Of a stretch of DNA of 33,806 bases, positions 14,935 through 24,529 are shown in pieces. The position numbers and the translations under genes are program-made. The stretch is taken from the NCBI GenBank assembly GCA_030539395.1, contig JAUNSC010000035.1:1-33806 (forward strand), in the 5' to 3' direction. The notes under the pieces were generated by a model. That model was given only the letters and a program-made list of their open reading frames with translations. It was not told the DNA's origin and did no database searches. Within the stretch, counting starts at the first letter, position 1; each line of letters starts with the position of its first letter. The DNA comes from Eubacteriales bacterium (GTDB lineage: Bacteria; Bacillota; Clostridia; Lachnospirales; Lachnospiraceae).

Positions 14935-17361
14935 TCAAAATGTATATTTTTCCACCAGCTTTGCTTCCGAAGCATCAATTTTTTCCAGCTTTTCCAATAT
15001 TTCCCGATACAGTCCTTCTCTTCTTCCTTCCGGTACATATTTTGACATCATTGTATTCCACACGGTCTCAAGATTATGTCTCTGTCCAAAATAGGCCATA
15101 TTATAGAACTCTTTTTCTGAAATATATCCGTGCAGTGTTTCCAGTATGGCATCAGCCGCTCTCTGATCAAGACTGATTCTGGTAATCGGTGTCTGGGCAT
15201 GATAACCGTACAAATTAAAACCGTCTGCCCGAAAGCGCGCCGTCTGCATAATATTTCCGGAAGAATTGCCTGCCAGAATTTCAAAATTTCCCGGCTCACA
15301 GATCCATTTATGAAATTTTACATCAAACACTGACAAATCTTCTTTCGTGACAGTAAATACTGCTTCTTTACTTTCCCCCGGTTCAAGATATACTTTTTCA
15401 AAACCTTTCAGTTCCTTTTCCGGACGGTCAAGTGTGGACGCCACATCTTTTATATAAAGCTGAACAACTTCTTTTCCTGCCCGCTCTCCGGTATTCGTCA
15501 CTGTAACCTTTATTGTCAACACATCGTTCTTATGTATATTAAAAACCTGTTTATCCAGCCTCATATCTGATATTTTAAATGTCGTATAGGACAGTCCATA
15601 ACCAAAGGGAAACATTGGCTCAATTTTTCTGCTGTCATACCATCGGTACCCCACATAGATTCCTTCCCCGTAATATACCTTCCGGTCATATCCGGGAAAG
15701 TTTCCGTAAGACGGCACGTCATGATAATATCTGGGGAATGTATGCGGCAGTTTTCCGGAGGGGTTTATCCTTCCGAATAGAATATCCGCCGCCGCACGTG
15801 CTCCTTCCTGTCCCGGAAAATACACGTCCAGGCATCCGTCCAGCTCATCGATAAAATCTTCCATCTCAACAGGGGATGCAATATTCATTACCAGAATTAC
15901 CTTTATCCCTCTCGGTTTTGTCATATGAATCACTTCAGAAAGAAGCTTCAGATCTTTATTTTTCAAAGACATCGAGGTGCAGTCACCGCCTTCCTGTCCT
16001 TCCGTAGATACCACAATAATCGCAGCCTGTGTATCTTCCGCCAGCGCATCAACCGTAACATTTTCTTTCCCGACAATCTCTGCCACGCAGGAAATCAGGC
16101 TGCTTGTCTTATCCGTAAATACATGTCCGCTTCCGACTCCGCTTTCAATAAACTGTCCGGCACGTTCCCCAAAAACAGCCACCTTTTTATCTTTTTTCAA
16201 GGGAAGAGTCTCATCCTTATTCTTTAATAAAGTAATGCCCTCTGCCGCTGTCTCATAGGCCGTCCGCGCAGATGCCTCCCAGTCTATCGTATGATATTTT
16301 CGTCCTCTCACCGCCTGCATCTTTGTAAGTCCTTTTAAAAAGTTACCGACAGCCTTATCGAGTTCTTCCACAGACAATCTGCCCTCATTTACCGCATCTA
16401 TAATTTCCTGTTTATCCCTTGGTCCCGGCATGGCCAGATCATTTCCCGCCTTTACAGCTTCCACCAGATTATAAGCAGCTCTCCAGTCCGAAACCACAAA
16501 ACCTTCGTAATTCCATTCCCGGCGCAGCACATCGGTAAGCATCCATTTATGATGCGCACAGGGCGTTCCGTTGATCCAGTTATACGCCGACATGATACTT
16601 CCTGCCCTGCCCTCTTCCACGCATTTTTTAAAGGCCGGGAAATAGATTTCATACAGCGCCCTCTCCGGAATCATCTCATCGATAAACATCCTGTCCGTTT
16701 CCTGGTTATTGGCCGCAAAATGCTTGGCATTTCCCACAATTCCCTGCTCCTGGATCGCCTTTACAAATTCTGCAGAAAGTTCTCCTGTCAGGTACGGATC
16801 TTCCGAATAATTTTCAAAATTACGTCCGCCTTTCGGATCTCTTTGAATATTGATGCAGGGCGTTCCCAAAAGCACATCTACGCCATAAGCAGAAGCTTCC
16901 TTTCCAACAGCCGCAGCATTTTTATATACAGCTTCACGGTTCCAGGTAGCTGCAAGCAGACTATTGGACGGAAAGCAGCTTGGATACGCCTTCTCTGATA
17001 TCTGTTCCTGGATATGGTTCAGACAGGCATCGAGGAGCGCATTATCTGCTTCAGATAAATTCTCACGGGACAGAATATTACTGGCAATATGTCCGAAGCG
17101 TGCCATGGTGCCAATTCCCTCCGTGCCGTTATTCTCTTCTTTTGCCTCATCTTTTATGATTCCCAGATTATATAAAGCCTCCAGATACTGACGCAGATTC
17201 ACTCCGCATCCTGCATCTATAAAAAGTGCCGATGGGATTCCCAGTCTCTCAATTGCCTGTGAAGTATAAATACCGCCGCCCGATACCAGAGATGCCTTCT
17301 CTTCCAATGTTAACCGCGCCAATACGGCCGGTACAGAGTTTATATCCGATAATTTTACCAT
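14935..17361 (-). CDS. GH3 beta-glycosidase
   Basis: An 808-residue family 3 glycoside hydrolase. The (beta/alpha)8 domain (about 10-340) carries NAKHFAANNQE (K213, H214) and the nucleophile D292 in VVSDW. The C-terminal alpha/beta sandwich (about 375-590) and a fibronectin-III-like domain (about 635-705) follow, with about 95 extra residues at the end. The usual DGP-GLR entry motif near residue 50 is altered to DAGCGVNLR. No signal peptide, so it acts in the cytosol, probably removing terminal beta-linked glucose, xylose or similar from imported oligosaccharides. Last gene of the sugar operon, 13 bp after GH2, so the two enzymes likely act in sequence on one substrate. Confidence 0.88.
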   Translation of the reverse strand: MVKLSDINSVPAVLARLTLEEKASLVSGGGIYTSQAIERLGIPSALFIDAGCGVNLRQYLEALYNLGIIKDEAKEENNGTEGIGTMARFGHIASNILSRENLSEADNALLDACLNHIQEQISEKAYPSCFPSNSLLAATWNREAVYKNAAAVGKEASAYGVDVLLGTPCINIQRDPKGGRNFENYSEDPYLTGELSAEFVKAIQEQGIVGNAKHFAANNQETDRMFIDEMIPERALYEIYFPAFKKCVEEGRAGSIMSAYNWINGTPCAHHKWMLTDVLRREWNYEGFVVSDWRAAYNLVEAVKAGNDLAMPGPRDKQEIIDAVNEGRLSVEELDKAVGNFLKGLTKMQAVRGRKYHTIDWEASARTAYETAAEGITLLKNKDETLPLKKDKKVAVFGERAGQFIESGVGSGHVFTDKTSSLISCVAEIVGKENVTVDALAEDTQAAIIVVSTEGQEGGDCTSMSLKNKDLKLLSEVIHMTKPRGIKVILVMNIASPVEMEDFIDELDGCLDVYFPGQEGARAAADILFGRINPSGKLPHTFPRYYHDVPSYGNFPGYDRKVYYGEGIYVGYRWYDSRKIEPMFPFGYGLSYTTFKISDMRLDKQVFNIHKNDVLTIKVTVTNTGERAGKEVVQLYIKDVASTLDRPEKELKGFEKVYLEPGESKEAVFTVTKEDLSVFDVKFHKWICEPGNFEILAGNSSGNIMQTARFRADGFNLYGYHAQTPITRISLDQRAADAILETLHGYISEKEFYNMAYFGQRHNLETVWNTMMSKYVPEGRREGLYREILEKLEKIDASEAKLVEKYTF

Positions 17362-17374
17362 CTCTTTGCTCCTC

Positions 17375-19687
17375 CTAATAAACTTTTATATTCATATAAG
17401 ACGGTTCTATATCATCCGCCCATACCCTGACCAGCATATTTCCCGGTTCCTCTTTCGCCTTTACCGCAATTACCAGCCTGCCGTGGAACGCATTACAGTG
17501 AGGTTTGTTAAACGGGCGGAGACAGGTCTGGTCTCCCGCATCCGAAGCCAGATATTCTCCTGCACCCTCCACCTGAATATATACTTTGTTATCGGCATGC
17601 GGGCATACGGTTCCATGCTCATCTGCCACAGACACTTCGATATAACATACATCCGGACTTCCTGCGAGAAGCTCTTCTTTATCTTTTGACAAAATGAGCT
17701 TCACAGGTGCTTCTGCCGTGCGGACAGTATCCTCTGCCATCAGAATCTCCCTGCCATTTTCGAATCGGTATCCCATTGCATGAAGCTCTCCCTTTTCGAA
17801 TATAAGATTCTTAAACACAATCCTGTGATCTTTTCGCATCTGGTCTTTGATCTCTTTCCCATTTAAATATAATCGGACTCTGTCGAGATTCGTATAACAA
17901 TGGACATCCACCGCCTGTCCTTCTTCCCAGTTCCAGTGCGGAAACAGGTGAAGCACCGGTTTTTCCTGCCACTGTGCCGCAAAAGCATAATACCGGTCTT
18001 TTTTCAGTCCTGCCAGGTCTATGATCCCAAAATAAGAGCTGCGGCTTGGCCATTCCTCACGGTAAGGAGTCGGTTCTCCCAGATAATCATACCCGGTCCA
18101 GACAAACTGCCCAGCCACATAAGGAGACTTTTTCTGTGCCTCAAACTCGATATCCGGAATATAAGTACACGCCGCTGCACTGTAATCATACGAATTTACA
18201 TGCAAATTTTCATGCTTAACGGGCGGAACCTCTATTTTAGCCGGGAGAAAATATTCTCCTCTGGATGATACCGCAGACATGGTCTCTGTACCCAGTAGTT
18301 TCCAGTGCGGAAACTCTTCATGATATCTTTTATACCTGACCGCACAGTAATTCAGCCCCAAAACATCGACCTCTTCTGTCAGCCCGTTTACAGCAGCTTT
18401 CTCCGGTCTGTTAAATCCGCATGTCACAAACCGGTCCGGATCTTCTCTATGACAGATATCCGTCAGCCATTTGCAGGTTTCTTTCCCATCCGGCGTGGTC
18501 TGCTCCGGAATCTCATTACCGACTGAATACAGGATCACACTTGGATGATTTCTGTCCCTGTGTATCATATCTGCCAGATCCTTTTCAGCCCATCTGTCAA
18601 ATTCTGTTGCATAGCCATTGAGCACTTTCGTTACATGCCATTCATCAAAAGCCTCATCCAGTACCAGAATTCCAAGTTCATCACAGATATCCAATGTTTT
18701 AGGACACGGAGGATTATGAGTTGTACGAAGACTGTTGCAGCCCATTTCTTTTAAAGTCATAAGGCGCTTTCGCATCACATCTTCCCTGTACGCAGCTCCC
18801 AGCATTCCAAAATCGTGATGCATGCATACGCCCTGGATCTTTACATTTTTACCGTTTAAGAAAAATCCACTTTCATTGGAAAACTCTGCTTTGCGGATTC
18901 CAAAATTTGTATAAACCCGGTCTTTTACTTCTCCACCCACAATAATCTCAGACATCAGAACATATATCTGCGGAGAAGCAATATCCCAGACGCAGGGATT
19001 TTTCAGCGTACACCCGGCATCTTTTCCTTCCAGCACCATTACGCCCATGCCGCAAGGGTCAAAAACGGTATGGCGTACCTCTCCTTCTCCCTGCATACTG
19101 CACCTGATCCCAATCTGCGCCGTCTTACTCATCAAGTCATAATCAGAGCGCACCCAGATGCCGTTATACTCAAAATGCTGCGCTTCACACTCGACCAGTC
19201 TTGCAGGGCGGTAAATTCCGGCTCCCGGATACCAGCGGGAAGTTTTTTCCATGGAATTAACCTTTACTACAATTTCAGCCCTCTCCCCTTTTTTCACAAA
19301 CGGGGTAATGTCCACGGAAAACGAGCTGTATCCATAAGGTCTCTCCCCGGCTTTCTCACCGTTTACCCAGACCTCGCCATGATTCATGATGCCGTCAAAT
19401 TCCAGAAAAAACCTTTCATGCTCTGCAGAAATATACAGATTCATTTTGTACCAGCCGGTTCCGATAAAGGGAAGTCCCCCGGTACGCCCGATCTGGATCA
19501 TTCCTTCATGGTAATCCAGTACAGAGTTTTCCAGCGGCTGCGGATCATTTTCCGGTGAAAACTCTCCGTAAATCGCCCAGTCATGGGGAACCGTCACATC
19601 CTGCCACCCTTCTTCAGGCATTTTCTCTGTCCCAAAACCGGTAAGGCAAAATTTCCATCCTTTTTCCAGTTTTTTAATCTCGCGCAT
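17375..19687 (-). CDS. GH2 beta-glycosidase (beta-galactosidase-like)
   Basis: A 770-residue family 2 glycoside hydrolase. It has the N-terminal sugar-binding domain (about 1-165; SRWYPGAGIYR), an immunoglobulin-like domain (about 170-265), and the barrel (about 270-570) with acid/base E392 in SVGNEIPE and nucleophile E468 in LGTETMSAVSSRG, then C-terminal beta domains. The start is the ATG at 19687 behind AAAGGAGG; the frame extends 27 codons upstream into the permease gene but without a proper site. Cytosolic. Family activities include beta-galactosidase, glucuronidase and mannosidase; the residue pattern favours beta-galactosidase-like, but the substrate is not certain. Confidence 0.85.
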   Translation of the reverse strand: MREIKKLEKGWKFCLTGFGTEKMPEEGWQDVTVPHDWAIYGEFSPENDPQPLENSVLDYHEGMIQIGRTGGLPFIGTGWYKMNLYISAEHERFFLEFDGIMNHGEVWVNGEKAGERPYGYSSFSVDITPFVKKGERAEIVVKVNSMEKTSRWYPGAGIYRPARLVECEAQHFEYNGIWVRSDYDLMSKTAQIGIRCSMQGEGEVRHTVFDPCGMGVMVLEGKDAGCTLKNPCVWDIASPQIYVLMSEIIVGGEVKDRVYTNFGIRKAEFSNESGFFLNGKNVKIQGVCMHHDFGMLGAAYREDVMRKRLMTLKEMGCNSLRTTHNPPCPKTLDICDELGILVLDEAFDEWHVTKVLNGYATEFDRWAEKDLADMIHRDRNHPSVILYSVGNEIPEQTTPDGKETCKWLTDICHREDPDRFVTCGFNRPEKAAVNGLTEEVDVLGLNYCAVRYKRYHEEFPHWKLLGTETMSAVSSRGEYFLPAKIEVPPVKHENLHVNSYDYSAAACTYIPDIEFEAQKKSPYVAGQFVWTGYDYLGEPTPYREEWPSRSSYFGIIDLAGLKKDRYYAFAAQWQEKPVLHLFPHWNWEEGQAVDVHCYTNLDRVRLYLNGKEIKDQMRKDHRIVFKNLIFEKGELHAMGYRFENGREILMAEDTVRTAEAPVKLILSKDKEELLAGSPDVCYIEVSVADEHGTVCPHADNKVYIQVEGAGEYLASDAGDQTCLRPFNKPHCNAFHGRLVIAVKAKEEPGNMLVRVWADDIEPSYMNIKVY

Positions 19688-19701
19688 ATGTATTTCCTCC
19701 T

Positions 19702-20583
19702 TTATCCTTTTACGCCGCCGACCACAATACCTTTTACAAAGTACTTCTGGAAAAACGGATAAACACACAGAACCGGTACCGCTCCGACCACTGCAATCGC
19801 CATACGCACACCTGCCGACGGCAGTGTTACTGCTGCCCCGCCTACCGATCCGGCACTGGTTGCCAGAAACTGAATGTTGGTCAATATCGTGTTAAGCATT
19901 GCCTGAATGCTGAATAAGGATTCATCTGTCACAAAATAAAGACTGTTTGTCCAGTCATTCCAGTAGCCTAATCCCACCATCAATGAAATGGTCGCAATCA
20001 TCGGCTTAGACAGCGGCATTACAATCTTAAACAGAATACAAAATTCTCCGCCTCCGTCTATTCTTGCCGCTTCAATGAGCGAATCCGGTATGGAGCTCTG
20101 GAAGAAAGAGCGCATCATAATAATGTAAAAAGCATTCATCATCAGCCTTGGAATGATCAGCGCCCAAATCGTGTTCTTAATTCCAAATGTCTGTGTCCAC
20201 ATCATATATACCGGAACAAGACCTCCGTTAAAGAGCATGGTAAAAAATACATAAAACGAAAAAAACGAGCGAAACGGTAATTCTTTTCTTGATAACGGGT
20301 ATGCAAACAGGATCGTAAGCATTACATTTATAAACGTTCCCGCCGCAGTCACTATAACTGTGACCACACAAGCCCTTACCAGTTTATTGCTGCTCCGAAA
20401 CAGGTACTCATATGCTCCCAGAGAAAACTTTTTCGGCCAAAAATTGTATCCGCTTTGAAGGAGCTCTGCCTCATCGGTAAAAGAAGATGATATCAGGATC
20501 ACCAGAGGGGCTACCGCCATCACTACCAGTATCACAAAAATAATATTCAAAGCAATCTGACCTGATTTTTTACTTCCAGCCAT
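19702..20583 (-). CDS. Carbohydrate ABC permease, LplC/YtcP type
   Basis: A 293-residue inner-membrane subunit with about six hydrophobic segments and the ABC-permease EAA loop around residues 170-190 (LIEAARIDGGGEFCILFKIVMPLSKP), which contacts the ATPase. The end FFQKYFVKGIVVGGVKG is typical of the CUT1 LplC/YtcP branch. AGGAGG precedes the ATG. It is 11 bp downstream of its partner permease and 14 bp ahead of GH2. No ATP-binding subunit is encoded in the locus. Confidence 0.9.
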   Translation of the reverse strand: MAGSKKSGQIALNIIFVILVVMAVAPLVILISSSFTDEAELLQSGYNFWPKKFSLGAYEYLFRSSNKLVRACVVTVIVTAAGTFINVMLTILFAYPLSRKELPFRSFFSFYVFFTMLFNGGLVPVYMMWTQTFGIKNTIWALIIPRLMMNAFYIIMMRSFFQSSIPDSLIEAARIDGGGEFCILFKIVMPLSKPMIATISLMVGLGYWNDWTNSLYFVTDESLFSIQAMLNTILTNIQFLATSAGSVGGAAVTLPSAGVRMAIAVVGAVPVLCVYPFFQKYFVKGIVVGGVKG

Positions 20584-20594
20584 TTTTCCACCTC

Positions 20595-21524
20595 CTAAAA
20601 CAGCGCACTGTCTCTATCAACCCTGCGCACAATAAAGTTCACGGCTAATATCAGCGCAAATCCTAACATTGACTGTAAAAATCCTGCTGCGGAAGCGCGT
20701 CCGATATCATTTAACATAGACAGGTTCCGGTATACGAATACATCAATCGTATCTGTAACCGACGTGATCAGTCCGGAACGCATTGGCACCTGATAGAACA
20801 ATCCAAAATCAGAATAGAACATTTTGCCGATCTGAAGAAGCACCATGGTAATTATCGTGTTTTTCAAACCCGGCAGCGTCACATGCCATACCTGGCGCAT
20901 CCGGCCTGCGCCGTCTACCATCGCAGCTTCATACAGGGAAGAGTCAATACCGATTACGGCTGCATAATATAAAATGCTTGAATATCCGAAATTTTTCCAG
21001 ATAAATACAATCGTTAAAATGTACGGCCAGTATTTTGGACTGGTATACCAACTGATCTTGTCCTTCCCCATACTTACCAGAAGGCTGTTTAAAAATCCGC
21101 TTTCCTGACCGAGGAACGCATATACGATATAAGAAACGACTACGGTCGATACCAGGTAGGGCATCAGGATCAGCGTCTGATACACTTTCTTATTCATTTT
21201 CCCTTTTAAGAAATTCAGCATGACCGCAACTGCAACCGCAATCACATTCCCAAGAATAATAAACACCAGATTGTATCCCAGCGTATTGCGCACCATATTC
21301 AACGCATCCTGTGATTTAAACAAATAAGTAAAATTTGACAATCCTGTCCACGGACTGTCCCAGATTCCTTTCGAATAGTCAAATCTCTTAAACGCAATCG
21401 CCAGTCCCGGCAAAGGCATATAATTATTAATAAAAATATAAATAAAACCAGGGATCATCATGGCATAAAGCGTCAAAATATTTTTTCTGATCTTTTTTCT
21501 TTTTCGATATACTTTTGTTTCCAT
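20595..21524 (-). CDS. Carbohydrate ABC permease, LplB/YteP type
   Basis: A 309-residue partner permease. After a basic N-terminus (KVYRKRKKIRKN) come about six hydrophobic segments. The EAA loop is YEAAMVDGAGRMRQVWHVTLPG around residues 210-231. The ending FALILAVNFIVRRVDRDSALF is characteristic of the LplB/YteP branch. Start at ATG 21524, with AGGAGG 7 bases before it; the frame stays open 25 codons further upstream but that part overlaps a terminator hairpin. It forms the membrane channel with the LplC-type permease for the substrate delivered by the binding protein. Confidence 0.9.
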   Translation of the reverse strand: METKVYRKRKKIRKNILTLYAMMIPGFIYIFINNYMPLPGLAIAFKRFDYSKGIWDSPWTGLSNFTYLFKSQDALNMVRNTLGYNLVFIILGNVIAVAVAVMLNFLKGKMNKKVYQTLILMPYLVSTVVVSYIVYAFLGQESGFLNSLLVSMGKDKISWYTSPKYWPYILTIVFIWKNFGYSSILYYAAVIGIDSSLYEAAMVDGAGRMRQVWHVTLPGLKNTIITMVLLQIGKMFYSDFGLFYQVPMRSGLITSVTDTIDVFVYRNLSMLNDIGRASAAGFLQSMLGFALILAVNFIVRRVDRDSALF

Positions 21525-21570
21525 CTGATTTCCTCCTGCCCGTTTTAAATGTAATCCCATATAAAGGGTC

Positions 21571-21616
21571 AAAAAAGTACAGTGCCACCTAAACTGCACC
21601 TGACACTGTACTTTTT
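21571..21616 (-). terminator. Terminator between binding protein and permeases
   Basis: Perfect 13-bp stem (21572-21584 with 21604-21616), 19-base loop and TTTTTT on the minus strand. It lies just after the binding-protein stop and just before the first permease, so it should give high binding-protein and lower permease expression by partial termination. Confidence 0.85.
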
Positions 21617-21646
21617 ATCAACTGCTATTCGCTGCGTTTCAAACCC

Positions 21647-23092
21647 TTACTTTTCTGCCAGAAAAGCATCCAGCTGAGCCTGTTTTGCTTCAATGATTTT
21701 TGCCAGGCCGGATGACTCCAGTTCTGCGGCTGCCTGTGCAATAATCTCATCCGGGTCCACTGCTCCGGACATCAGCGCTTTGTAATACTTATCCATCACG
21801 CTGCTGCATGCCGTATATTCATCGATTACTTCCGTGTTATCAAACACAAATCCAAGACCTTTCGAATTCACTGCTGCCGCTTTCTGTTCTTTCATCTTGT
21901 CAAAGAAATCTGCGCCGCCGTTTACTTTAAGCGGATAAGTATTATACACATACGGCAGGAACCAGTGAGCTTCCATCAGATCATAGCCCGCAGAAGCACC
22001 GTCCATTCCTTCCGGATAGGAAGCCGTTCCGTCTTCATTAACTACATAAGTCTGTCCCTCAATTCCGTTTGTCAGAAGGATCTGTATATCCTTATCTGTA
22101 TAAAGAGCTTCCATAGCTGCCCAGGCTGCATCAGGATGACTGCTGTTTGCATTTATCGCATAGCTCACACTATGGTATGAATCTGTACTTGCATAGCAGG
22201 TATCCAGGTATACGGAAATAAGACCTTCATTTTTATTCACGCCGATGCTATTAATTGCCGCAATTGCTTTATCTGCCGCAAACATGCTCTTCCAGCCTTC
22301 TGAATTACTCAGAATATCCGGCATGGTGATTCCGTCCTCGTACCATTTTCTTGCCCAGCCTGTGAACTCCAGAAAATCCTCCGCCTCAAACAGCGGCACA
22401 ACAGTTGTTCCTGTAGAAGCATATCCGCCGTCTGCCAGCACGCCAAGATACTTTTTATCTCCCATACCGTCCCATGTCCAGTTGCTGATCAGAGCCGTAC
22501 CTCCTGTCGGTACCAGTCCGTAGCGCTCCGGATATTTTTCATGTGCCTTCTGAAGAAATTCATCCAGCTCTTCCCATGTAATCTCCTGCTCGTCCTCCAG
22601 CCCAAACTCTGCTGCGATTTCCGCATCAATCATTGTCGCAAGATGTTCGCCGATGCCGATTGTATTTGGAATCGCATATAATTTTCCGTCATAGCTCAGT
22701 GCAAGCAATTCATCCTCTGTCCACTCTGCTTTAAATTCTTCACTGGCATTTGCCCAGTAATCCGTCAGATCCAAAAGCTGTCCGTTATTGACAAAGGACA
22801 AAAATGGGGTCCCGAATACCGCAAACACATCCACCTCGTCACTTGTAAGCATCAGGTTTGTCTGCTGTGCCCAGTTGCCTGTCGCAATAAATTCCAGATC
22901 CATCTGAAATCCATATTTTTCTCCTGCAATTGCATTAATTGCTGCTTCCACATCTGCGGTTGCAGCCGGTGAATCATAATTCGGAATACATACTTTTACT
23001 GTGGGAAAGTCTTCCGCCTGTACACCTGCACCTGCCAATGTCACTGTGCCTAATGCAGCAGCCAGCATCATTGTCCACTTTGTTCTTTTCAT
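21647..23092 (-). CDS. Sugar ABC solute-binding protein, LplA-like
   Basis: A 481-residue extracellular binding protein. It has an N-terminal signal sequence (KRTKWTMMLAAALGTVTLAGAGVQA) with an A-x-A cleavage site, but no lipobox cysteine. The mature part carries the segments expected of CUT1 binding proteins paired with LplB/LplC permeases (EFIATGNWAQQTNLML, DVFAVFGTPFLSFVNNGQLLDLTDYW). AAGGAGG precedes the ATG. First gene of the transport operon, 168 bp downstream of the response-regulator gene, with candidate regulator sites in the gap. The ligand is unknown but is presumably an oligosaccharide processed by the GH2 and GH3 enzymes. Confidence 0.88.
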   Translation of the reverse strand: MKRTKWTMMLAAALGTVTLAGAGVQAEDFPTVKVCIPNYDSPAATADVEAAINAIAGEKYGFQMDLEFIATGNWAQQTNLMLTSDEVDVFAVFGTPFLSFVNNGQLLDLTDYWANASEEFKAEWTEDELLALSYDGKLYAIPNTIGIGEHLATMIDAEIAAEFGLEDEQEITWEELDEFLQKAHEKYPERYGLVPTGGTALISNWTWDGMGDKKYLGVLADGGYASTGTTVVPLFEAEDFLEFTGWARKWYEDGITMPDILSNSEGWKSMFAADKAIAAINSIGVNKNEGLISVYLDTCYASTDSYHSVSYAINANSSHPDAAWAAMEALYTDKDIQILLTNGIEGQTYVVNEDGTASYPEGMDGASAGYDLMEAHWFLPYVYNTYPLKVNGGADFFDKMKEQKAAAVNSKGLGFVFDNTEVIDEYTACSSVMDKYYKALMSGAVDPDEIIAQAAAELESSGLAKIIEAKQAQLDAFLAEK

Positions 23093-23195
23093 AAATAATT
23101 ACCTCCTTTTTTCTTATATTCCGCTCATTTCTGATGATTTTATTTTATCAGCGAGGTAATTGATATACCGCCGTTTTCATATGAGATTCTATCAT

Positions 23196-23266
23196 TTTTA
23201 TGATGTTTTTTATGATATGGCCGCCGTCTTTTACCGGTTTTATGATATTTCTTATCAGTTTTATGA
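23196..23266. promoter_or_regulatory. Direct repeats TTTTATGA, candidate YesN operator
   Basis: Four exact TTTTATGA copies at 23196-23203, 23208-23215, 23238-23245 and 23259-23266. The two distal ones are 21 bp apart, two helical turns, as in AraC-family half-sites. The last overlaps the response-regulator stop codon. They lie upstream of a plausible -10 for the binding-protein gene with a poor -35, consistent with an activated promoter. Confidence 0.45.
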
Positions 23267-24529
23267 CTCTTCTTCACCGCTCCTGCGATACTCCTGCGGC
23301 GTCATCCGGGTGTACGAACGGAACATCTGTGTAAAATGTGAAAAATTGCTGTAGCCAACCTTTGATGCGATAATGCCAATAGAAAGCCCTGTTTCCTTCA
23401 GAAGCTTTTTGGCCTCCTCCATTTTTACCATCTGCATATAATCTTTAAATGTATCGCCTGTTTCTTGCCGGAACAATCTGGAGAAATATTCCTCACTGAC
23501 ATTAACCGCTTTGGCGACCTCCGTTCTTGAAAGATTTTTATTCATATTATGATCGATATATTTCAGCGCCTCCCTTATGGCAGGATGAACAGATTTTCCG
23601 ATCTTTGTTCTTCGCATTTCCGTGTAAATGCCGGATGTCTTTTCTGCATTTTCCAAACGTATATTTTCCAGGCTCCGGTAAACCGATATGAAATCTGAAT
23701 CCACTTCCGCCGAAGAGGGATACACCGCAATGGAAAAATCCATATTCCGTTCCACAAATTCATAGAATTCCATAATTTTCTGTCCCCATATTTTTCTGGA
23801 AATGCTTCCCTTTTCCGTTAATATTAAAATCCAGTAACTTTCCTCCTTCGCCGGCATTACAGCCACACGGATCTTGTATTCATCAAACAGACTTAAAAAC
23901 GTATTTTCCAGTACTTTCTTTACTTCCTGCCGACGCTTCACATACAGAAGTCTTTTCCAGCGCACCACATCAACGATCATCTGAAACACAACGCATTTGT
24001 CAAACATATATTTACACAATTCCATATAATCCTGACATATCTTATCCGCTTCCTGTTCCAGATTCTGTTCATTTTTAGTAAGCATCAGCTCCAGTATTCT
24101 GTCACTGTGCTTCTCTGTATTCTCCACAATACCTTCAAGCCGGTGAAGCCTTCTGTTCTCCTCTATTTTCTTCTTAGCTTTCAGTAAAACTTTTTCCACC
24201 GCTTCAAATTTTACAGGCTGCAGCACATAGTCAAAGCTCCCAAGATGCATGGCTTCCATAATATAATCAAATTCCGCATGGGCAGTCAGAAAAATAATCT
24301 CTAATGATCCATCCTGCGATTTAGCCCAGGTCGCCAGCTCCAGTCCGTTTTCTTCCGGCATCTCAATATCGCACAACAGCACATCCACAGGGAAATTACT
24401 CAGCAGCAGCTTCGCTTCCTTCGCCGTACAGGCAGTATAGACCTTCGTCACACCCGCCGCTTCCCAGTTCACACCATTTTTTATACTTTCTACAATTGCA
24501 GGCAGATCATCCACAATTAATACTTTCAT
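23261..24529 (-). CDS. YesN-type response regulator, receiver-AraC
   Basis: A 422-residue regulator with an N-terminal receiver domain (1-120; D54 phosphoacceptor in LLCDIEMP, Q-P in place of the more usual K-P in YVLQPVKF near residue 107), a central linker and a C-terminal AraC DNA-binding domain (about 320-420) ending YTRMTPQEYRR. Start ATG 24529 behind AGGAGG; the first bases overlap the 3' end of the kinase by 23 bp, so the two are translationally coupled. It presumably activates the adjacent transporter operon. The receiver Lys that normally follows the phosphoacceptor appears replaced by Gln (LQPVKF), worth checking against homologues. Confidence 0.88.
   Translation of the reverse strand: MKVLIVDDLPAIVESIKNGVNWEAAGVTKVYTACTAKEAKLLLSNFPVDVLLCDIEMPEENGLELATWAKSQDGSLEIIFLTAHAEFDYIMEAMHLGSFDYVLQPVKFEAVEKVLLKAKKKIEENRRLHRLEGIVENTEKHSDRILELMLTKNEQNLEQEADKICQDYMELCKYMFDKCVVFQMIVDVVRWKRLLYVKRRQEVKKVLENTFLSLFDEYKIRVAVMPAKEESYWILILTEKGSISRKIWGQKIMEFYEFVERNMDFSIAVYPSSAEVDSDFISVYRSLENIRLENAEKTSGIYTEMRRTKIGKSVHPAIREALKYIDHNMNKNLSRTEVAKAVNVSEEYFSRLFRQETGDTFKDYMQMVKMEEAKKLLKETGLSIGIIASKVGYSNFSHFTQMFRSYTRMTPQEYRRSGEEES

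Noticed and set aside
23168-23182. Possible catabolite (cre) site near the sugar operon promoter
   Set aside because: Only the first half (TGAAAACG) fits the cre consensus; the second half does not.
23196-23266. Possible CRISPR-like array
   Set aside because: Repeats are 8 bases with unequal spacing, far too short for CRISPR.
23160-23354. Plus-strand frame with repeated FYD peptide pattern
   Set aside because: The pattern only reflects the TTTTATGA DNA repeats; no start signal.
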